Under the pieces are notes generated by a model that was given only the letters and a program-made list of their open reading frames with translations, did not search any database and was not told the origin of the DNA. Shown piece by piece: positions 10,414-20,594 of a stretch of 64,000 bases of DNA; the stretch's first letter is position 1; each line of letters begins with the position of its first letter. The DNA is from Carpediemonas membranifera. Its lineage: Eukaryota; Fornicata. Position numbers and translations under genes: made by a program. The DNA is taken from positions 1-64,000 of the forward strand of contig JAHDYR010000015.1 in assembly GCA_019828565.1 (NCBI GenBank), given 5' to 3'.

Positions 10414-10890
10414 GCCTCCGTCTTGGCATTTGTTGAGGACAACACAGCTGTAAACGACAATAAGATGAAACAGAAGTAGCAAGCAATGTTTAATAACGTA
10501 TGAACAGTCCTTTTGATGTTGTTTAGTGATTTTGTGCATTAACGACCGAGAACAGTGGAGTGCAACGCAGATGTTGGTTATTGATGGTAGATGGCGCGCT
10601 TTTGACGACAGCTGGTTGCTTTTGCAGTATAAAGAACCGCATAGCTGCCACTAGTTCCTTCCAATAATGCTTTCCCGCCATTTTGAGGTTGGAATGAAAT
10701 TCCAAGCACCGTGCACTTTATGTAATTGCCCAATATCAACGCCACCCCCGCCCCCAGCGCCTCCACGCCCCACGCCAACGCCACCTCCGCCCCCTGGCGC
10801 TCAGTTCAGGAGATGTCCGGTCGATAAGCCATAAACTGCACGGATCCACAAACGTGGATTGGCCTGAACGACAGCGCTGAGGCCCAGACA
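10414..10890 (-). repeat. R repeat, copy C
   Basis: Reverse copy of the R unit. It lacks the first ~42 bp and begins at TGGGCCTCAGCG, 17 bp beyond the TAA stop of the minus-strand gene at 10908. It ends at AATGCCAAGACGGAGGC, followed by unique sequence that faces the 3' end of the OTU locus. With copy D it brackets the gene that the LINE has split. Confidence 0.85.
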
Positions 10891-10907
10891 TGCACATATA
10901 CATTCAT

Positions 10908-11492
10908 TTATTCCTGTCTCGCTCTCTTGCCTGTCTGATCGCGACGTTTGACCCACTCAAATGCCTCATCTGTGAGGTAGACAGAGACGTCGCGAGTATT
11001 CCCAGTCCTAACCTTCCGAATCAACGTTCGGCAAGGATCTTTGGGTGTCGTCGTTGAGGTACGACGGCAAGCCCACTCTGAGGTCTCGCATGAGCCCCCG
11101 CACACGATGCAACGTCCTGACAGGACAAGCGGGGGGTCATGCGTTCTGGCCATAGCTAGCTGGTCCACCTGGCTAGCAGTCAGTGTGCGGGACATGAGCG
11201 TACCGCGCGTCTTGCCCGTGTCTTCGGGCCTGGGCCTCGGCTCATCCAGGTCTCCGACGTCCGAAGTCGTCATCGTTGCCTGCTCCAAAGTGGTGGGCAC
11301 CGGCTGAGACCTGACACCTGGCAGCCTGAGCATGGTCTTACGGCCGCCGCTACGCAGCCTCTCAATCTCATCCTCAAGAATGCTGACCTTCTTCGTCAGA
11401 GCATGATGTTCACTTGTCGCAACGAGCGACACTGGCGACTTAAGCAGCGCGATGAACGCCCTGACGTTATCGTGCAATGGAACCGAGAAGGC
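10908..11492 (-). pseudogene. C-terminal half of a gene split by a LINE
   Basis: 195 codons ending in TAA. Together with 18954-19376 it forms one 335-codon frame when the LINE and one copy of the 13-bp duplication are removed: the left half ends ...ESLAQAF and this half continues SVPLHDNVRAF in phase. Visible parts: a heptad-like segment (KKVSILEDEIERLRS), a Pro/Thr-rich linker and a CxxCxxxC cluster (CIVCGGSCETSEWAC), then a basic end (KRRDQTGKRARQE). The Cys cluster plus basic tail suggests nucleic-acid binding, but no family is recognised. R copy C begins 17 bp after the stop. Confidence 0.7.
11480..11492. repeat. left target-site duplication of LINE 1
   Basis: GAACCGAGAAGGC occurs here immediately before the LINE and again at 18941-18953 immediately after its A-rich tail. 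A 13-bp direct repeat is typical of target-primed reverse transcription. Confidence 0.9.
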
Positions 11493-11510
11493 AAAAAAAT
11501 TTTCCGCACC

Positions 11511-13124
11511 ATGGGCAAAAGTAGTTCTGGCTACAGAGGCCCAATCTTAGCGAAAGACACTGGTCCGCAACCACAAAGTACCACTGCTGCTCAAAGCAGT
11601 ATCGCCGACCAACGCTTCCTGACGAGGAAGCACCTCAAATATGTTTCATCCGCCCCTCCTGTCCTCAAAAGACAACTACTAGCAGGCATTGCCTTTATTG
11701 GGGACCCCGTAATCATCCATCCCTTCAAAACTGAGCTTGCAACACACTCATCGACGGGCAATTTCGTCTCGGTGGCAATCCCAAACCTAAAACGGGACAA
11801 CGCCCGCTATAAGCGGGCTAAGGATGCCTGTAATGACCTACTCCAAGATGCTGAGCACCTTGCAGCTGCATTTGGGCTCTCCATCCGGGAAGGTATCCTC
11901 AAACTCTTTCCCCTCATTGCCTATGATCTTGTCCACACGGTTGGAACGCTTAAGGCTGCCCTAATCCACTGCAGGTTCACGGGACTCCCCCCAGCTAGCA
12001 GCATGGACTGGAGCAAGTTCGCAGATTTCATCTCCGCCAGATGCCCTACAGTGTTAGACCAACGGAACGATCCTTGGCCTCCAACCATATCCACTGTCCC
12101 GAACTCTCCGAGCCTGACATGGCAGGCAGTCGGTCAAAGAGAGCCTCTTGGTCCCCGCATCGCTCACTCCGGCCGGCCCGGCCCCATTGTATCTCCGGAT
12201 GGTCTCAACCTCACGCCGTTCATGGGCCTCGAGGTAATCCACTTACTGTATGGCGCCTCTCCCGTGTTGGGAGGACATGCGATGACTGAGCTTTATGCCG
12301 AATGGGGTGGAGCCACAGCGGCCGACCTTCAGTCTTCCTTATCGAATACCTTATCAGACAGCCTTATCTCTCCCATTCGCCGGAAGGCCTATCCAGTCGA
12401 TGACTCTACTATATCCATAAGTTCCTGTTCAAACTCTGATGTTGAGCTCGCAAGCCCGATCCCTGTTAGCGTGGAAGAGGTTGCGCGGCAGATTCGGAAA
12501 GAAATATCGTCTTGCGAAGAGAACAGCATTTATCCATCATCCCCGATCGTAGCTGAGGAGCCTAACGCCCGTTGGGGCCCTCTCATGAGCATCCCAGTTC
12601 ACGCCGACGGCAACTGTGGCCTTCACTCACTTGCTGTCTCTCTGGGTATGACGGGCCTGACGAGACGAGAAGCCGTGTCGAAACTTGCCTCCGCCATCCA
12701 GAATGGTACAGTGGATCTTAACTCCTCGTGGAGATCCACGGTGCGCACTTTAACCACACACACCACCGCTAGCGACATTGGTAGTGCCTTCCTATCCACC
12801 ACAGACCTCCGCAATATTGCATCGCTCTTCGGAAAAAATGTGCTTATTGCTCATCGATATGATGCCAACACAGTCTCAGTAACCATCCCAGCATTATCCG
12901 AGTTCTCTACACTTCCTCTCAATATTGACGCGCTCAAAACGATGCTCAAAACCGATTACATCCTCATTAGACTGAGTGCTCTGCACTTCACGCCTCTTTT
13001 TCCGTCTGTGAGGAGCGCAGAAGCAAGGCGCCTGCAATATGCTGAATATCGTCCAAGAAGAGCCCCCTCTAGTGTGGCTCGCAACAACATCGCCGCTGAA
13101 GGCCTCGATAGCGCCCCCCTCTAG
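11511..13124 (+). CDS. LINE 1 ORF1 with OTU-like cysteine protease domain
   Basis: ATG 11511 (MGKSSSGYRGPILAK), 537 codons, stop in the first units of a 51-bp array. The N-terminal ~300 residues are unrecognised and probably take the nucleic-acid-binding ORF1 role. The OTU domain begins at about residue 363: HADGNCGLHSLAVSLG holds the D-G-N-C box and the glycine-leucine that follows it in OTU enzymes, and LIRLSALHFTPLFP supplies a C-terminal His. Cysteine proteases of OTU or ULP type are known in a few LINE lineages; their role is unproven. The stop depends on a 6-C run at 13114-13119: with 5 C the frame would run through the array. Confidence 0.75.
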   Translation: MGKSSSGYRGPILAKDTGPQPQSTTAAQSSIADQRFLTRKHLKYVSSAPPVLKRQLLAGIAFIGDPVIIHPFKTELATHSSTGNFVSVAIPNLKRDNARYKRAKDACNDLLQDAEHLAAAFGLSIREGILKLFPLIAYDLVHTVGTLKAALIHCRFTGLPPASSMDWSKFADFISARCPTVLDQRNDPWPPTISTVPNSPSLTWQAVGQREPLGPRIAHSGRPGPIVSPDGLNLTPFMGLEVIHLLYGASPVLGGHAMTELYAEWGGATAADLQSSLSNTLSDSLISPIRRKAYPVDDSTISISSCSNSDVELASPIPVSVEEVARQIRKEISSCEENSIYPSSPIVAEEPNARWGPLMSIPVHADGNCGLHSLAVSLGMTGLTRREAVSKLASAIQNGTVDLNSSWRSTVRTLTTHTTASDIGSAFLSTTDLRNIASLFGKNVLIAHRYDANTVSVTIPALSEFSTLPLNIDALKTMLKTDYILIRLSALHFTPLFPSVRSAEARRLQYAEYRPRRAPSSVARNNIAAEGLDSAPL

Positions 13125-13702
13125 TGTGGCCCGCAACAACATCGCCGCTGAAGGCCTCGATAGCGCCCCCTCTAGTGTGGCCCGCAACAACATCGCCGCT
13201 GAAGGCCTCGATAGCGCCCCCTCTAGTGTGGCTCGCAACAACATCGTCGCTGGAGGCCTCGATAGCGCCCCCTCTAGTGTGGCCCGCAACAACATCGCCG
13301 CTGAAGGCCTCGATAGCGCCCCCTCTAGTGTGGCTCGCAACAACATCGCCGCTGAAGGCCTCGATAGCGCCCCCTCTAGTGTGGCCCGCAACAACATCGC
13401 CGCTGAAGGCCTCGATAGCGCCCCCTCTAGTGTGGCCCGCAACAACATCGCCGCTGAAGGCCTCGATAGCGCCCCCTCTAGTGTGGCTCGCAACAACATC
13501 GTCGCTGGAGGCCTCGATAGCGCCCCCTCTAGTGTGGCTCGCAACAACATCGTCGCTGGAGGCCTCGATAGCGCCCCCTCTAGTGTGGCCCGCAACAACA
13601 TCGCCGCTGGAGGCCTCGATAGCGCCCCCTCTAGTGTGGCCCGCAACAACATCGCCGCTGAAGGCCTCGATAGCGCCCCCCTCTAGTGTGGCCCGCAACA
13701 AC
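13063..13702 (+). repeat. 51-bp minisatellite in LINE 1, about 12.5 copies
   Basis: Head-to-tail 51-bp units, each encoding a 17-residue unit read SSVARNNIAAEGLDSAP. Units are of two main kinds (GCCCGC...GCCGCTGAAGG and GCTCGC...GTCGCTGGAGG), mixed along the array, which shows unequal exchange after divergence. All unit junctions have 5 C except the first (13114-13119) and last (13676-13681), which have 6, so frame changes on entering and leaving the array. There are no unique spacers, so it is not a CRISPR array. Confidence 0.95.
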
Positions 13703-16700
13703 CGTGATGGCGTCCATGGCGCTCTCATAGGCTTGTCTGGCAAGAGAGAGGGTCCTGTTTCTCATATCCTAGTGGTCGACTTTGAAGGACTAGGAACTGC
13801 CGTAGACCGCAGAGCCACCAAACAGAGTCGCGTCTCATATCCCGTAGAGGCCGGCGCCACACTCCTAGCCCGCGTCAAGGATCCTGAAACGGGGATAATG
13901 ATGTGGGACGTCGCAGGGGTCCACTGGGGCGGCTTAGAAGTTGATATCCCAGCGCAGTTAATGCAGACAGCTTTATACCAAGCGGCAGTTGTTCATGGGT
14001 GTCCTCCCATGAGCTTCAGAGTACACCCCGACCACCCCGGGATCTCATTCCCCAGCCCGACCGACTGGCTTCACCACCTCACGGTCATAGTGAGCTCCCT
14101 CCCGAACTGCATCATGGTCGCCAAAGACCCGAGACTTGAGAACTCCGTCCTAGAGTCATGGGTCTCGGAAAGCGATGCCCCCTTCCTTGACAAGGTCTAT
14201 GACATAAGTGATCTAGAGTCCATAGACAAAAGATCCTTTGGGCATATCCATGACTACTGCCGTTCACCCGAGTTCTCTGAGGCGATGTCGATAGCCCAAT
14301 GTCTCACAATGGTGAAGTGCCCCTGCCCGTACCACATTGGAACAGATCCAGGCTACCATTGTGCTCTCAGTGACACTGTAGCTTTCGCGGCGGTACTGCA
14401 CACAGTCTCATGTCTCGACCGAACATCTAGGGGAGCTATCACATCCACGTACTCTGAAATCACTGATGCATGGAGGAAAGACTTGGATGTCCTCATCGGC
14501 AACTGGTCCTCTCTCCTGCCCGACCTGGCCGTGCTACTACTCCAAGACCTCCACCTGCCAACGCTTGAGGAGCTGCACCACATCCTCAAGGAGTACGTAA
14601 TAGCACCTAAGGGTGGCTGCTCCTTCCCCACAGGTGATAGGGCCAGACAGGCTATGACGCGCCGTCAATTTATTGCAGTGCGGAGCCCAGCTCGGCGAGG
14701 GTGGGAATGGTTTGATCCTCTTGCCAAGATGATAGCGGTGGCGGATGCGGCAGGCATAGTCCCTCCAAACAGCCTAGAACAGCCATTCATCAGGATAGCG
14801 ACGGTGAATAACGACAGCTCCTTCAGCAATCAGTTGACGGCTCAGCAAGTTTACTGGGAGTGCCCTCCTCACCGAGACCTACCGCAATCTGCTGCAGAGC
14901 TTCTGGCTCTCAACGTTCCTCCCTCGGCAGACAACTCCAAAGGAGTAGTCAAGAGGTCCTACAGAGCGCCGGATCATTGGTTTCTAGTCCCGAGAATCCC
15001 CAACAAGCCAGTGCGAGGGCTCCGCAAAGTCAGACTGAGAGGGCCCATGACTCGAGGAGACATGGATGCCCTCATACAGAAGGCAGAAACAGCATGGGTC
15101 AGCGAAGCGTGGGACCTTTCTCCGGTGTTCAAAGCTCTCCAGAGTGCCCGAGCTCACGACGGTAACTGGAGTAAGGTTGAGCCACCGGCTTCTTCCACGC
15201 CAGCTCCAAGCTTAGCCACGCGAGTCTCGCCTGCGACCTTCAGGAATCAGAGAGGGCGAAGTCAAGCAGGTAGACGACCAGTAAATGGTCACCTCTACTC
15301 GTGGAATTGCACATCACTCAACATCACCAAGATGACTCTTGCTCTAGTACAAGACGTGGACATCATGGCCATTCAGGAGCTATGGTGGTGGGCCCAGTCC
15401 CCGGAGCTGCCCACAACGAATGACAAGGTCCTGCTATACCACGGAGTGATCAAGTCAGAGTCCGAGACAAAGCATCTAGGCGTAGGCATCATGCTGAGGA
15501 AGGAATTAGCTGAGCTCTGCACATACGTCGAGAACCAACCCCACTCTCCAAGGTTGATTCAAGCTGACCTAGGCTGCGTGTTTGTAACAGCTGGCAAACT
15601 GAAGGTCCGTGTCATGTCCATCTATAGTCCATGCACGGGAGCACAAGCCAAGAAAGAGTTCCACACTCTACTGTCCTCCGAGGTGAAGAAAGCTATTGAG
15701 CAAGGGCTCCAAGTTCTTGTCATGGGAGACTTCAACACGAACCTACTAGATCCATCGACGCTGTGGGCTACCACCCTAAAGGAGTGTGGCTTGAGACTGG
15801 TAGTGCCCGACGGCCCGACCTTCATGGACAGAGTAATTGATGGCATCGCAGCAACACCTAAGCTGGCTGATCTCATCGAGAAGCCGCTCACAGTATCCCT
15901 TGAACCCAAAGGACACAGAGCGGTTGTAGCAAGATCAGGCATAACGGGTTACTTTCGCACGAGGAGCAAGGCAACAGCAGTCCTCAACGAAAGACATGTG
16001 GCTAACGTACTTGAATGCAGCAAGGATCATCGAAAGGCGAGGACTCTCCTGAGGAACATCAGCCACCTTGATGTCGACCAAGCCTTTCAAAGCCTGACGT
16101 CGACTATCAACCGATGGGCGTTGGTGGACACTGCGGCCTCACATGAAGTGAGAGAAGTCGAGAGAGCAGAAGACTACGACCACTGGTTTGTCGCCGGAGA
16201 GCAGATCGGTATTTCCCCTGAACGGCTCTATGAGCTCATCATTGAGGATCATCGCCACCAACATCAGCTCAAGGAGAGGACGAGCAGAGGCCCCAAAGCT
16301 CTCGTGTGCTCTGAGCTATCATCAGCAATGCTATCAGTAGCGTTAGCATCCTCGGAGAGCCACGCCCACTCAACACTCAAAGCCTACCATGCCCGAGCCA
16401 AGCGAGTCTCTGAGAGCATGGATGTCATGTCCCCTGAATTCTTTAGATACGTCCATTGGAAGCTTTTTGAAGGGGCAGGCCAGAGTGTCTGGTCTTCGCA
16501 GAGACCTGGAAGGCTTACTCAGAGGACCCGGCCTTCCTGCTACCACCACAGTAGGAGGCAGAGTGATCACCAACCGAGAAGAAGTAGCCAAGGCCTTCGA
16601 GGAGTGGTATGCGTCAGTATCATATGTGGCAGGAGCAGTAGAACCATCCATCTCTCGCCCCGATATAGAGCTCGAAATCACGGACACTCTCCTGGAAGGG

Positions 16701-18571
16701 GCTCTCAAATCTGCCAAGAATAGATCAGCCCCAGGCAGTGATGGACTAACCCCGGCAATTTTCAAATATAGCCCAGTCCTCAAGGAGGCGCTCAAGACTC
16801 TGCTACAGAAGTGCATTGACCAACTCAAGACCCCAGCAGAGTGGCATACCGCCGTGGTAATTCCATTGAAAAAGCCCGGCTCTACTAGCGATGCTCCTGT
16901 GGCGTTCAGACCTATCTCCCTACTTTCCACAGCCCACAAGGTGCTCGGCACAATGATGATCCGCACGATTGACCGAGACAACCCTCTTCCCCCCTGAACA
17001 ATACGGTGCAAGGCCGGGTGTTTCATCGGTTGATGCACTATGGGCTATTGAGCACGCGAGACGTGGGTTCAAAGCGACCCACATTGGGACTCTGGACGTG
17101 GCTAAGGCCTTTGACCGTGTCCCGAGGAGAGATGCATTGGACTCGTTGAGGGGGAACAGAAGGGCCATTGAGATGTTGAAGGAGATGCATTTGCACACAA
17201 GGATCTCTATGCGAGGTAGCAGCACTAGCGCCGCTACCAACACAGGAGTACGGCAAGGATGCACCACTGCTCCCTTCATCTTCACAAGATACCTTGCGGA
17301 AGTCCCTCACATCATTGCAAGCTTAACCGCTCTAGGGAAGGGAAGCAATTGAGAAGCTTCCTCCCGACATAGAGACCCTGAGACGAGTGGCAGCAAGGCC
17401 GTGCGTTCCCTGGATTGTCACAGTCCTGTTCGTTGATGAAATTACAATAGTAGCTCCCTCCCTTAAGTGGTTGGAGGCAGCACTTACGGCGGCATGGACA
17501 TGCATGCTAGCGCTATCCTTGGAGCCCAACGATAAGACCACCTATGTCTCAGAGGACGACACCCCCTCCCTCACCATCCATGGCAATCCAGTCATTAAGA
17601 GAGACGCGGTCAAGCTCCTAGGGGTCCTCTTCGATACGTCCCGAGACTTCTCCACCCAGAATAGGACTATGGGCGAAAGGATAGACAGAGAGCTACGACT
17701 ACTGAGAGCTAGCGGCGTGATGCACTCCAAGTTCTGTCCTCGCATTGTAGAGGTCTACACCCTCCCCAAGCTGCTGTACGGGTGGAGCGTCTGGGCTAAT
17801 CATAAGGCTGTCTCCCAGGTAGGCAAGCTTGCATCGGCAGCCCTAAGGATCAGCCCAACTGCATCGGAGGCGAAGTACCTGGAGCTAGGCTGGCTGCATC
17901 CAGAGGCAATGCTCCTGCTGGACAGATTCAAGCAAGGGGTGAGATGGGCGAGAATCCATCCGGGCAAGGATCTCCCAGACTGCATTGCTGAGGCACAAGG
18001 CAGCCTTGGCCTGTCCCACTCCGACAGCCTTGACCTAGCAGCCTGTCGAGCAGCCCAGCTCTCTCACGACATAATCTGCCGTGGTAACAAAGTGGCTGTC
18101 AGGAGATACGTCACGGAGTCGGCACTCACCCGCCCTTTTACCCGCTCTAACTACCCGGCCAGGCAGCCATACCTCGACCATCTAACGGCTGGGCCAGCGA
18201 AGCGCCTCGCGATGCTACGGCTATCGTGTCTACCAATGCCAACGAGAGGGGCTCTTCCTGACGCGTGGCAGCCGGTCAGGGGAATCCTACAGGACCTGAA
18301 GGATGAACCGGAAGCCGCCGCAGCTCTTGAGGCATGTCCTCTCTGTCAGGGTGAGGCCATCGCCGCGGCTGTGATTGAGATCCTGACGTCCCCTACCAAG
18401 ACCTTAGCAGTGCTGAGATCCAGGACGTGGGTTGTCCTGAACCAGACCCACTTGGCTAAGTGCGACCACTTCAAGATTAACCCCATCCTCCTTTTCAAGG
18501 ACCCCCTGACCCTGAGCAGGCGTGACGACGCCAAGCTCACACATATGTTGAGTGTACTTTGTGACGCGTGA
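13703..18571 (+). pseudogene. LINE 1 ORF2: Maelstrom-like DnaQ-H domain, APE endonuclease, reverse transcriptase
   Basis: Domains in order. DnaQ-H/Maelstrom-like (13760-14400): ILVVDFEGLG, then CPCPYH...GYHCALSD, combining DEDDh-type residues with a C/H cluster. A linker region follows. APE endonuclease (about 15290-15960): SWNCTSLN, AIQELWWW, VMGDFNTN, GHRAV. Reverse transcriptase (about 16690-17790): VIPLKKPGS, TLDVAKAFDRVP (motif A), GVRQGCTTAPF (motif B) and FVDEI (motif C, where F/Y-x-D-D is expected). A C-terminal Cys-containing segment follows. Frame breaks lie near 16470, 16985 (a 6-C run) and 17340. The second active-site Asp replaced by Glu argues that this copy is dead even if the breaks are errors. 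Confidence 0.8.
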
Positions 18572-18940
18572 CTGGTAGGTTCCCTCGCTTACATAGGAAA
18601 ACGCCACCGTCCTCCCCGGTCTCAGGACCTCCTCGATCATCGTCCTGAGGGAGCCCCATCGGGCTCGGAGCACAGAGTCCCGCAGCGCCAAGAGCTGGAA
18701 GTTGTGAGCTGGCCGACCCGCGTGGGTCATCTTTTTACCCTTCTTCGAAGGGGTTTTAGGCCCTCCTCTCCCTGCAGCTTCAGAACAGTACTCTTGGGCG
18801 CCGCAGCTCTGGCTTCCAATGTTATGAGAACCGTTGCCCTCCTGCGGCTGATCACCGCTCGTCTGGCTCGGGTTGTGGCCAGTGCCTGGAGGTGGACACC
18901 CCGGCACTGTATCAAAAAATAAACTCAAAAACTCAAAAAA

Positions 18941-18953
18941 GAACCGAGAAGGC
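18941..18953. repeat. right target-site duplication of LINE 1
   Basis: Second copy of GAACCGAGAAGGC, directly after the A-rich LINE tail; identical to 11480-11492. Confidence 0.9.
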
Positions 18954-19376
18954 CTGGGCCAAGCTCTCGACCAGCTCCAGGACCTTGGGCAGGGTGTCGG
19001 GCTCAAGCTCATTGTGAGCTGCGCGGTTCCGGTACTCAACGAGATCACGAATGATCTTGGCATGGGCTTTGTTGTACGCCGCTCGATTGGACATCTCACG
19101 AAGGATTCTTGATGAATCCACGTCCTGTTCGAGCTCTTTGCCGAGGAGGTCCTTCTCGGTGCTATTGGGCTTGCACCCGGGGTTAAAGTCAGGCGAGGCC
19201 AGGATCCTCCGCATCCAAGGGACCATCATGGCGAGCAGCTGAAGAACTCGCGCATTATCGCCAAGGATGCGGAGCTGCTCATCGTTCCATGGTGAAATGA
19301 ACAGGTGATGATCTTGTCGAGCGGATGATTGCCCTTTGAGAGGTGCTTGGCGATGCTTAGCGCGATATCGGTCCAT
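18941..19376 (-). pseudogene. N-terminal half of the gene split by LINE 1
   Basis: From ATG 19376 (MDRYRAKHRQAPLKG) 141 codons run exactly to the duplicated target site, then resume at 11492 in the same phase. The segment is charged and helical (EMSNRAAYNKAHAKIIRDLVEYRNRAAHNELE). With the other half it makes a 335-residue protein that ends in a Cys cluster and basic tail. On this side a short TAA codon created by LINE sequence ends the frame. The palindrome ATCCAC-N4-GTGGAT (19375-19390) overlaps the start codon. No family recognised. Confidence 0.7.
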
Positions 19377-19668
19377 CCACAACTGTGGATGACGAGCAAT
19401 TTAAGGTAGGTGCCGCATCAGTCAATAACCCCGTGCTATCGTGCAATAGAACACAGTTAACACTGCTTTCCATGCGCAGCAACACAGCCTGTGGCGGAGA
19501 GACGCCCGGTATGGACGACACCAGGTGATCCACAAACGTGGATTGGCCAATTACGTCGGCCCCTCCCATCCCGCATCCCTCAGGATACGCAAGCACAAGC
19601 TCTCTCCCTGCAGCACCTCTCTGGCGCTCTCTAAAATCGTCGTATAGCGTAAACAGAATGTGCCGCAT
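19357..19668 (-). CDS. possible small protein or upstream exon
   Basis: 103 codons from ATG 19668 (MRHILFTLYDDFRERQRG) to a TGA that overlaps the start of the split gene by 20 bp in another frame. The sequence GACTGATGCGGCAC at its start recurs 250 bp downstream at 19410-19425. It contains a further partial copy of the R palindrome (19528-19543). It could be an upstream exon of the split gene or chance; little supports a function. Confidence 0.25.
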   Translation of the reverse strand: MRHILFTLYDDFRERQRGAAGRELVLAYPEGCGMGGADVIGQSTFVDHLVSSIPGVSPPQAVLLRMESSVNCVLLHDSTGLLTDAAPTLNCSSSTVVDGPISR

Positions 19669-19696
19669 CAGTCATTCGTTCATTTTATTCCACTTA

Positions 19697-19897
19697 TCAC
19701 TCTTGGTCATCCTCCTCATCACTCACCTCCTCGCGGATACTGACATCATCACGAGCCTCGTCATCCGCGAGTGTCAATGGCTCTGTAATAGCGCGGGCAG
19801 CGTTGGTATACTCACCGTTGAACTGTCGCTGGCCTCTCTGAATGCGAGGAAAGCAATTCACGCACACCGGAACACGACGAGAAGGACGCTTCAACAT
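19697..19897 (-). CDS. small acidic protein downstream of R copy D
   Basis: 66 codons from ATG 19897 (MLKRPSRRVPVCVNCF) to TGA, ending in a Glu/Asp run (REEVSDEEDDQE). It starts 11 bp after the end of R copy D in the same orientation, as gene X follows copy A. One CxxC pair is present. A frame this short with an acidic tail may be coding, but no relative is recognised. Confidence 0.35.
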   Translation of the reverse strand: MLKRPSRRVPVCVNCFPRIQRGQRQFNGEYTNAARAITEPLTLADDEARDDVSIREEVSDEEDDQE

Positions 19898-19907
19898 GTC
19901 AGTTCCA

Positions 19908-20424
19908 GCCTCCGTCTTGGCATTTGTTGAGGACAACACAGCTGTAAACGACAATAAGATGAAACAGAAGTAGCAAGCAATGTTTAATAACGTATGAACA
20001 GTCCTTTTGATGTTGTTTAGTGATTTTGTGCATTAACGACCGAGAACAGTGGAGTGCAACGCAGATGTTGGTTATTGATGGTAGATGGCGCGCTTTTGAC
20101 GACAGCTGGTTGCTTTTGCAGTATAAAGAACCGCATAGCTGCCACTAGTTCCTTCCAATAATGCTTTCCCGCCATTTTGAGGTTGGAATGAAATTCCAAG
20201 CACCGTGCACTTTATGTAATTGCCCAATATCAACGCCACCCCCGCCCCCAGCGCCTCCACGCCCCACGCCAACGCCACCTCCGCCCCCTGGCGCTCAGTT
20301 CAGGAGATGTCCGGTCGATAAGCCATAAACTGCACGGATCCACAAACGTGGATTGGCCTGAACGACAGCGCTGAGGCCCAAACAGGTGGTGAGACATTAA
20401 AAAGACTCATTTGCAATCCATTTA
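19908..20424 (-). repeat. R repeat, copy D
   Basis: Full-length reverse copy of the R unit, from the TAA stop of a gene X fragment (20422-20424) to AATGCCAAGACGGAGGC. With copy C it brackets the split gene, mirroring copies A and B around gene X. Confidence 0.85.
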
Positions 20425-20530
20425 CTCAGTCCTCACCCTCTTACCACTTGTCTCGATCTCTGAATCATCCTCTATTGTGTTGTCCGCATGCTTCTGCTTT
20501 TCGGGCGACTCTACATGAGTCACCCTTGCA
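20422..20530 (-). pseudogene. 3' fragment of a second gene X
   Basis: About 88 bp identical to the end of gene X (encoding the tail KHADNTIEDDSEIETSGKRVRTE and its stop), then ~20 bp of weakening similarity up to 20530. It shows that R is physically tied to the 3' end of this gene family and that a second member was truncated here. Confidence 0.75.
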
Positions 20531-20594
20531 GTGGACGTGGTTGTGGAGCACCCCCAGTGTCTCCACGTCCGCCACCAGCGCCAGATCCGCCACC

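Larger units (their letters stand above)
11493..18940 (+). mobile_element. LINE 1: 7.4 kb non-LTR retrotransposon with OTU and Maelstrom-like domains
   Basis: Bounded by 13-bp target-site duplications. The 5' end begins with an A-run and TTTTCCGCACC before the first ATG; the 3' end is an A-rich tail (TCAAAAAATAAACTC... to 18940). ORF1 carries an OTU protease domain. ORF2 carries a DnaQ-H/Maelstrom-like domain, an APE-type endonuclease and a reverse transcriptase. The ~370-bp 3' UTR (18572-18940) has no other gene. The duplications are perfect, yet ORF2 has several frame breaks and a changed RT active site. Either the copy has decayed or the assembly has homopolymer errors there. It is inserted antisense to the split gene. 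Confidence 0.9.

Noticed and set aside
13063-13702. Regular repeat array that could be taken for a CRISPR
   Set aside because: Units are contiguous 51-bp copies with no unique spacers, inside a LINE.
12894-13743. Long open frames on the minus strand over the minisatellite
   Set aside because: They arise because the repeat unit is open in several frames; the LINE is on the plus strand.
18404-19099. 231-codon minus-strand frame across the LINE 1 tail
   Set aside because: It crosses the LINE end and its target-site duplication and has no motif, so it is a chance frame.
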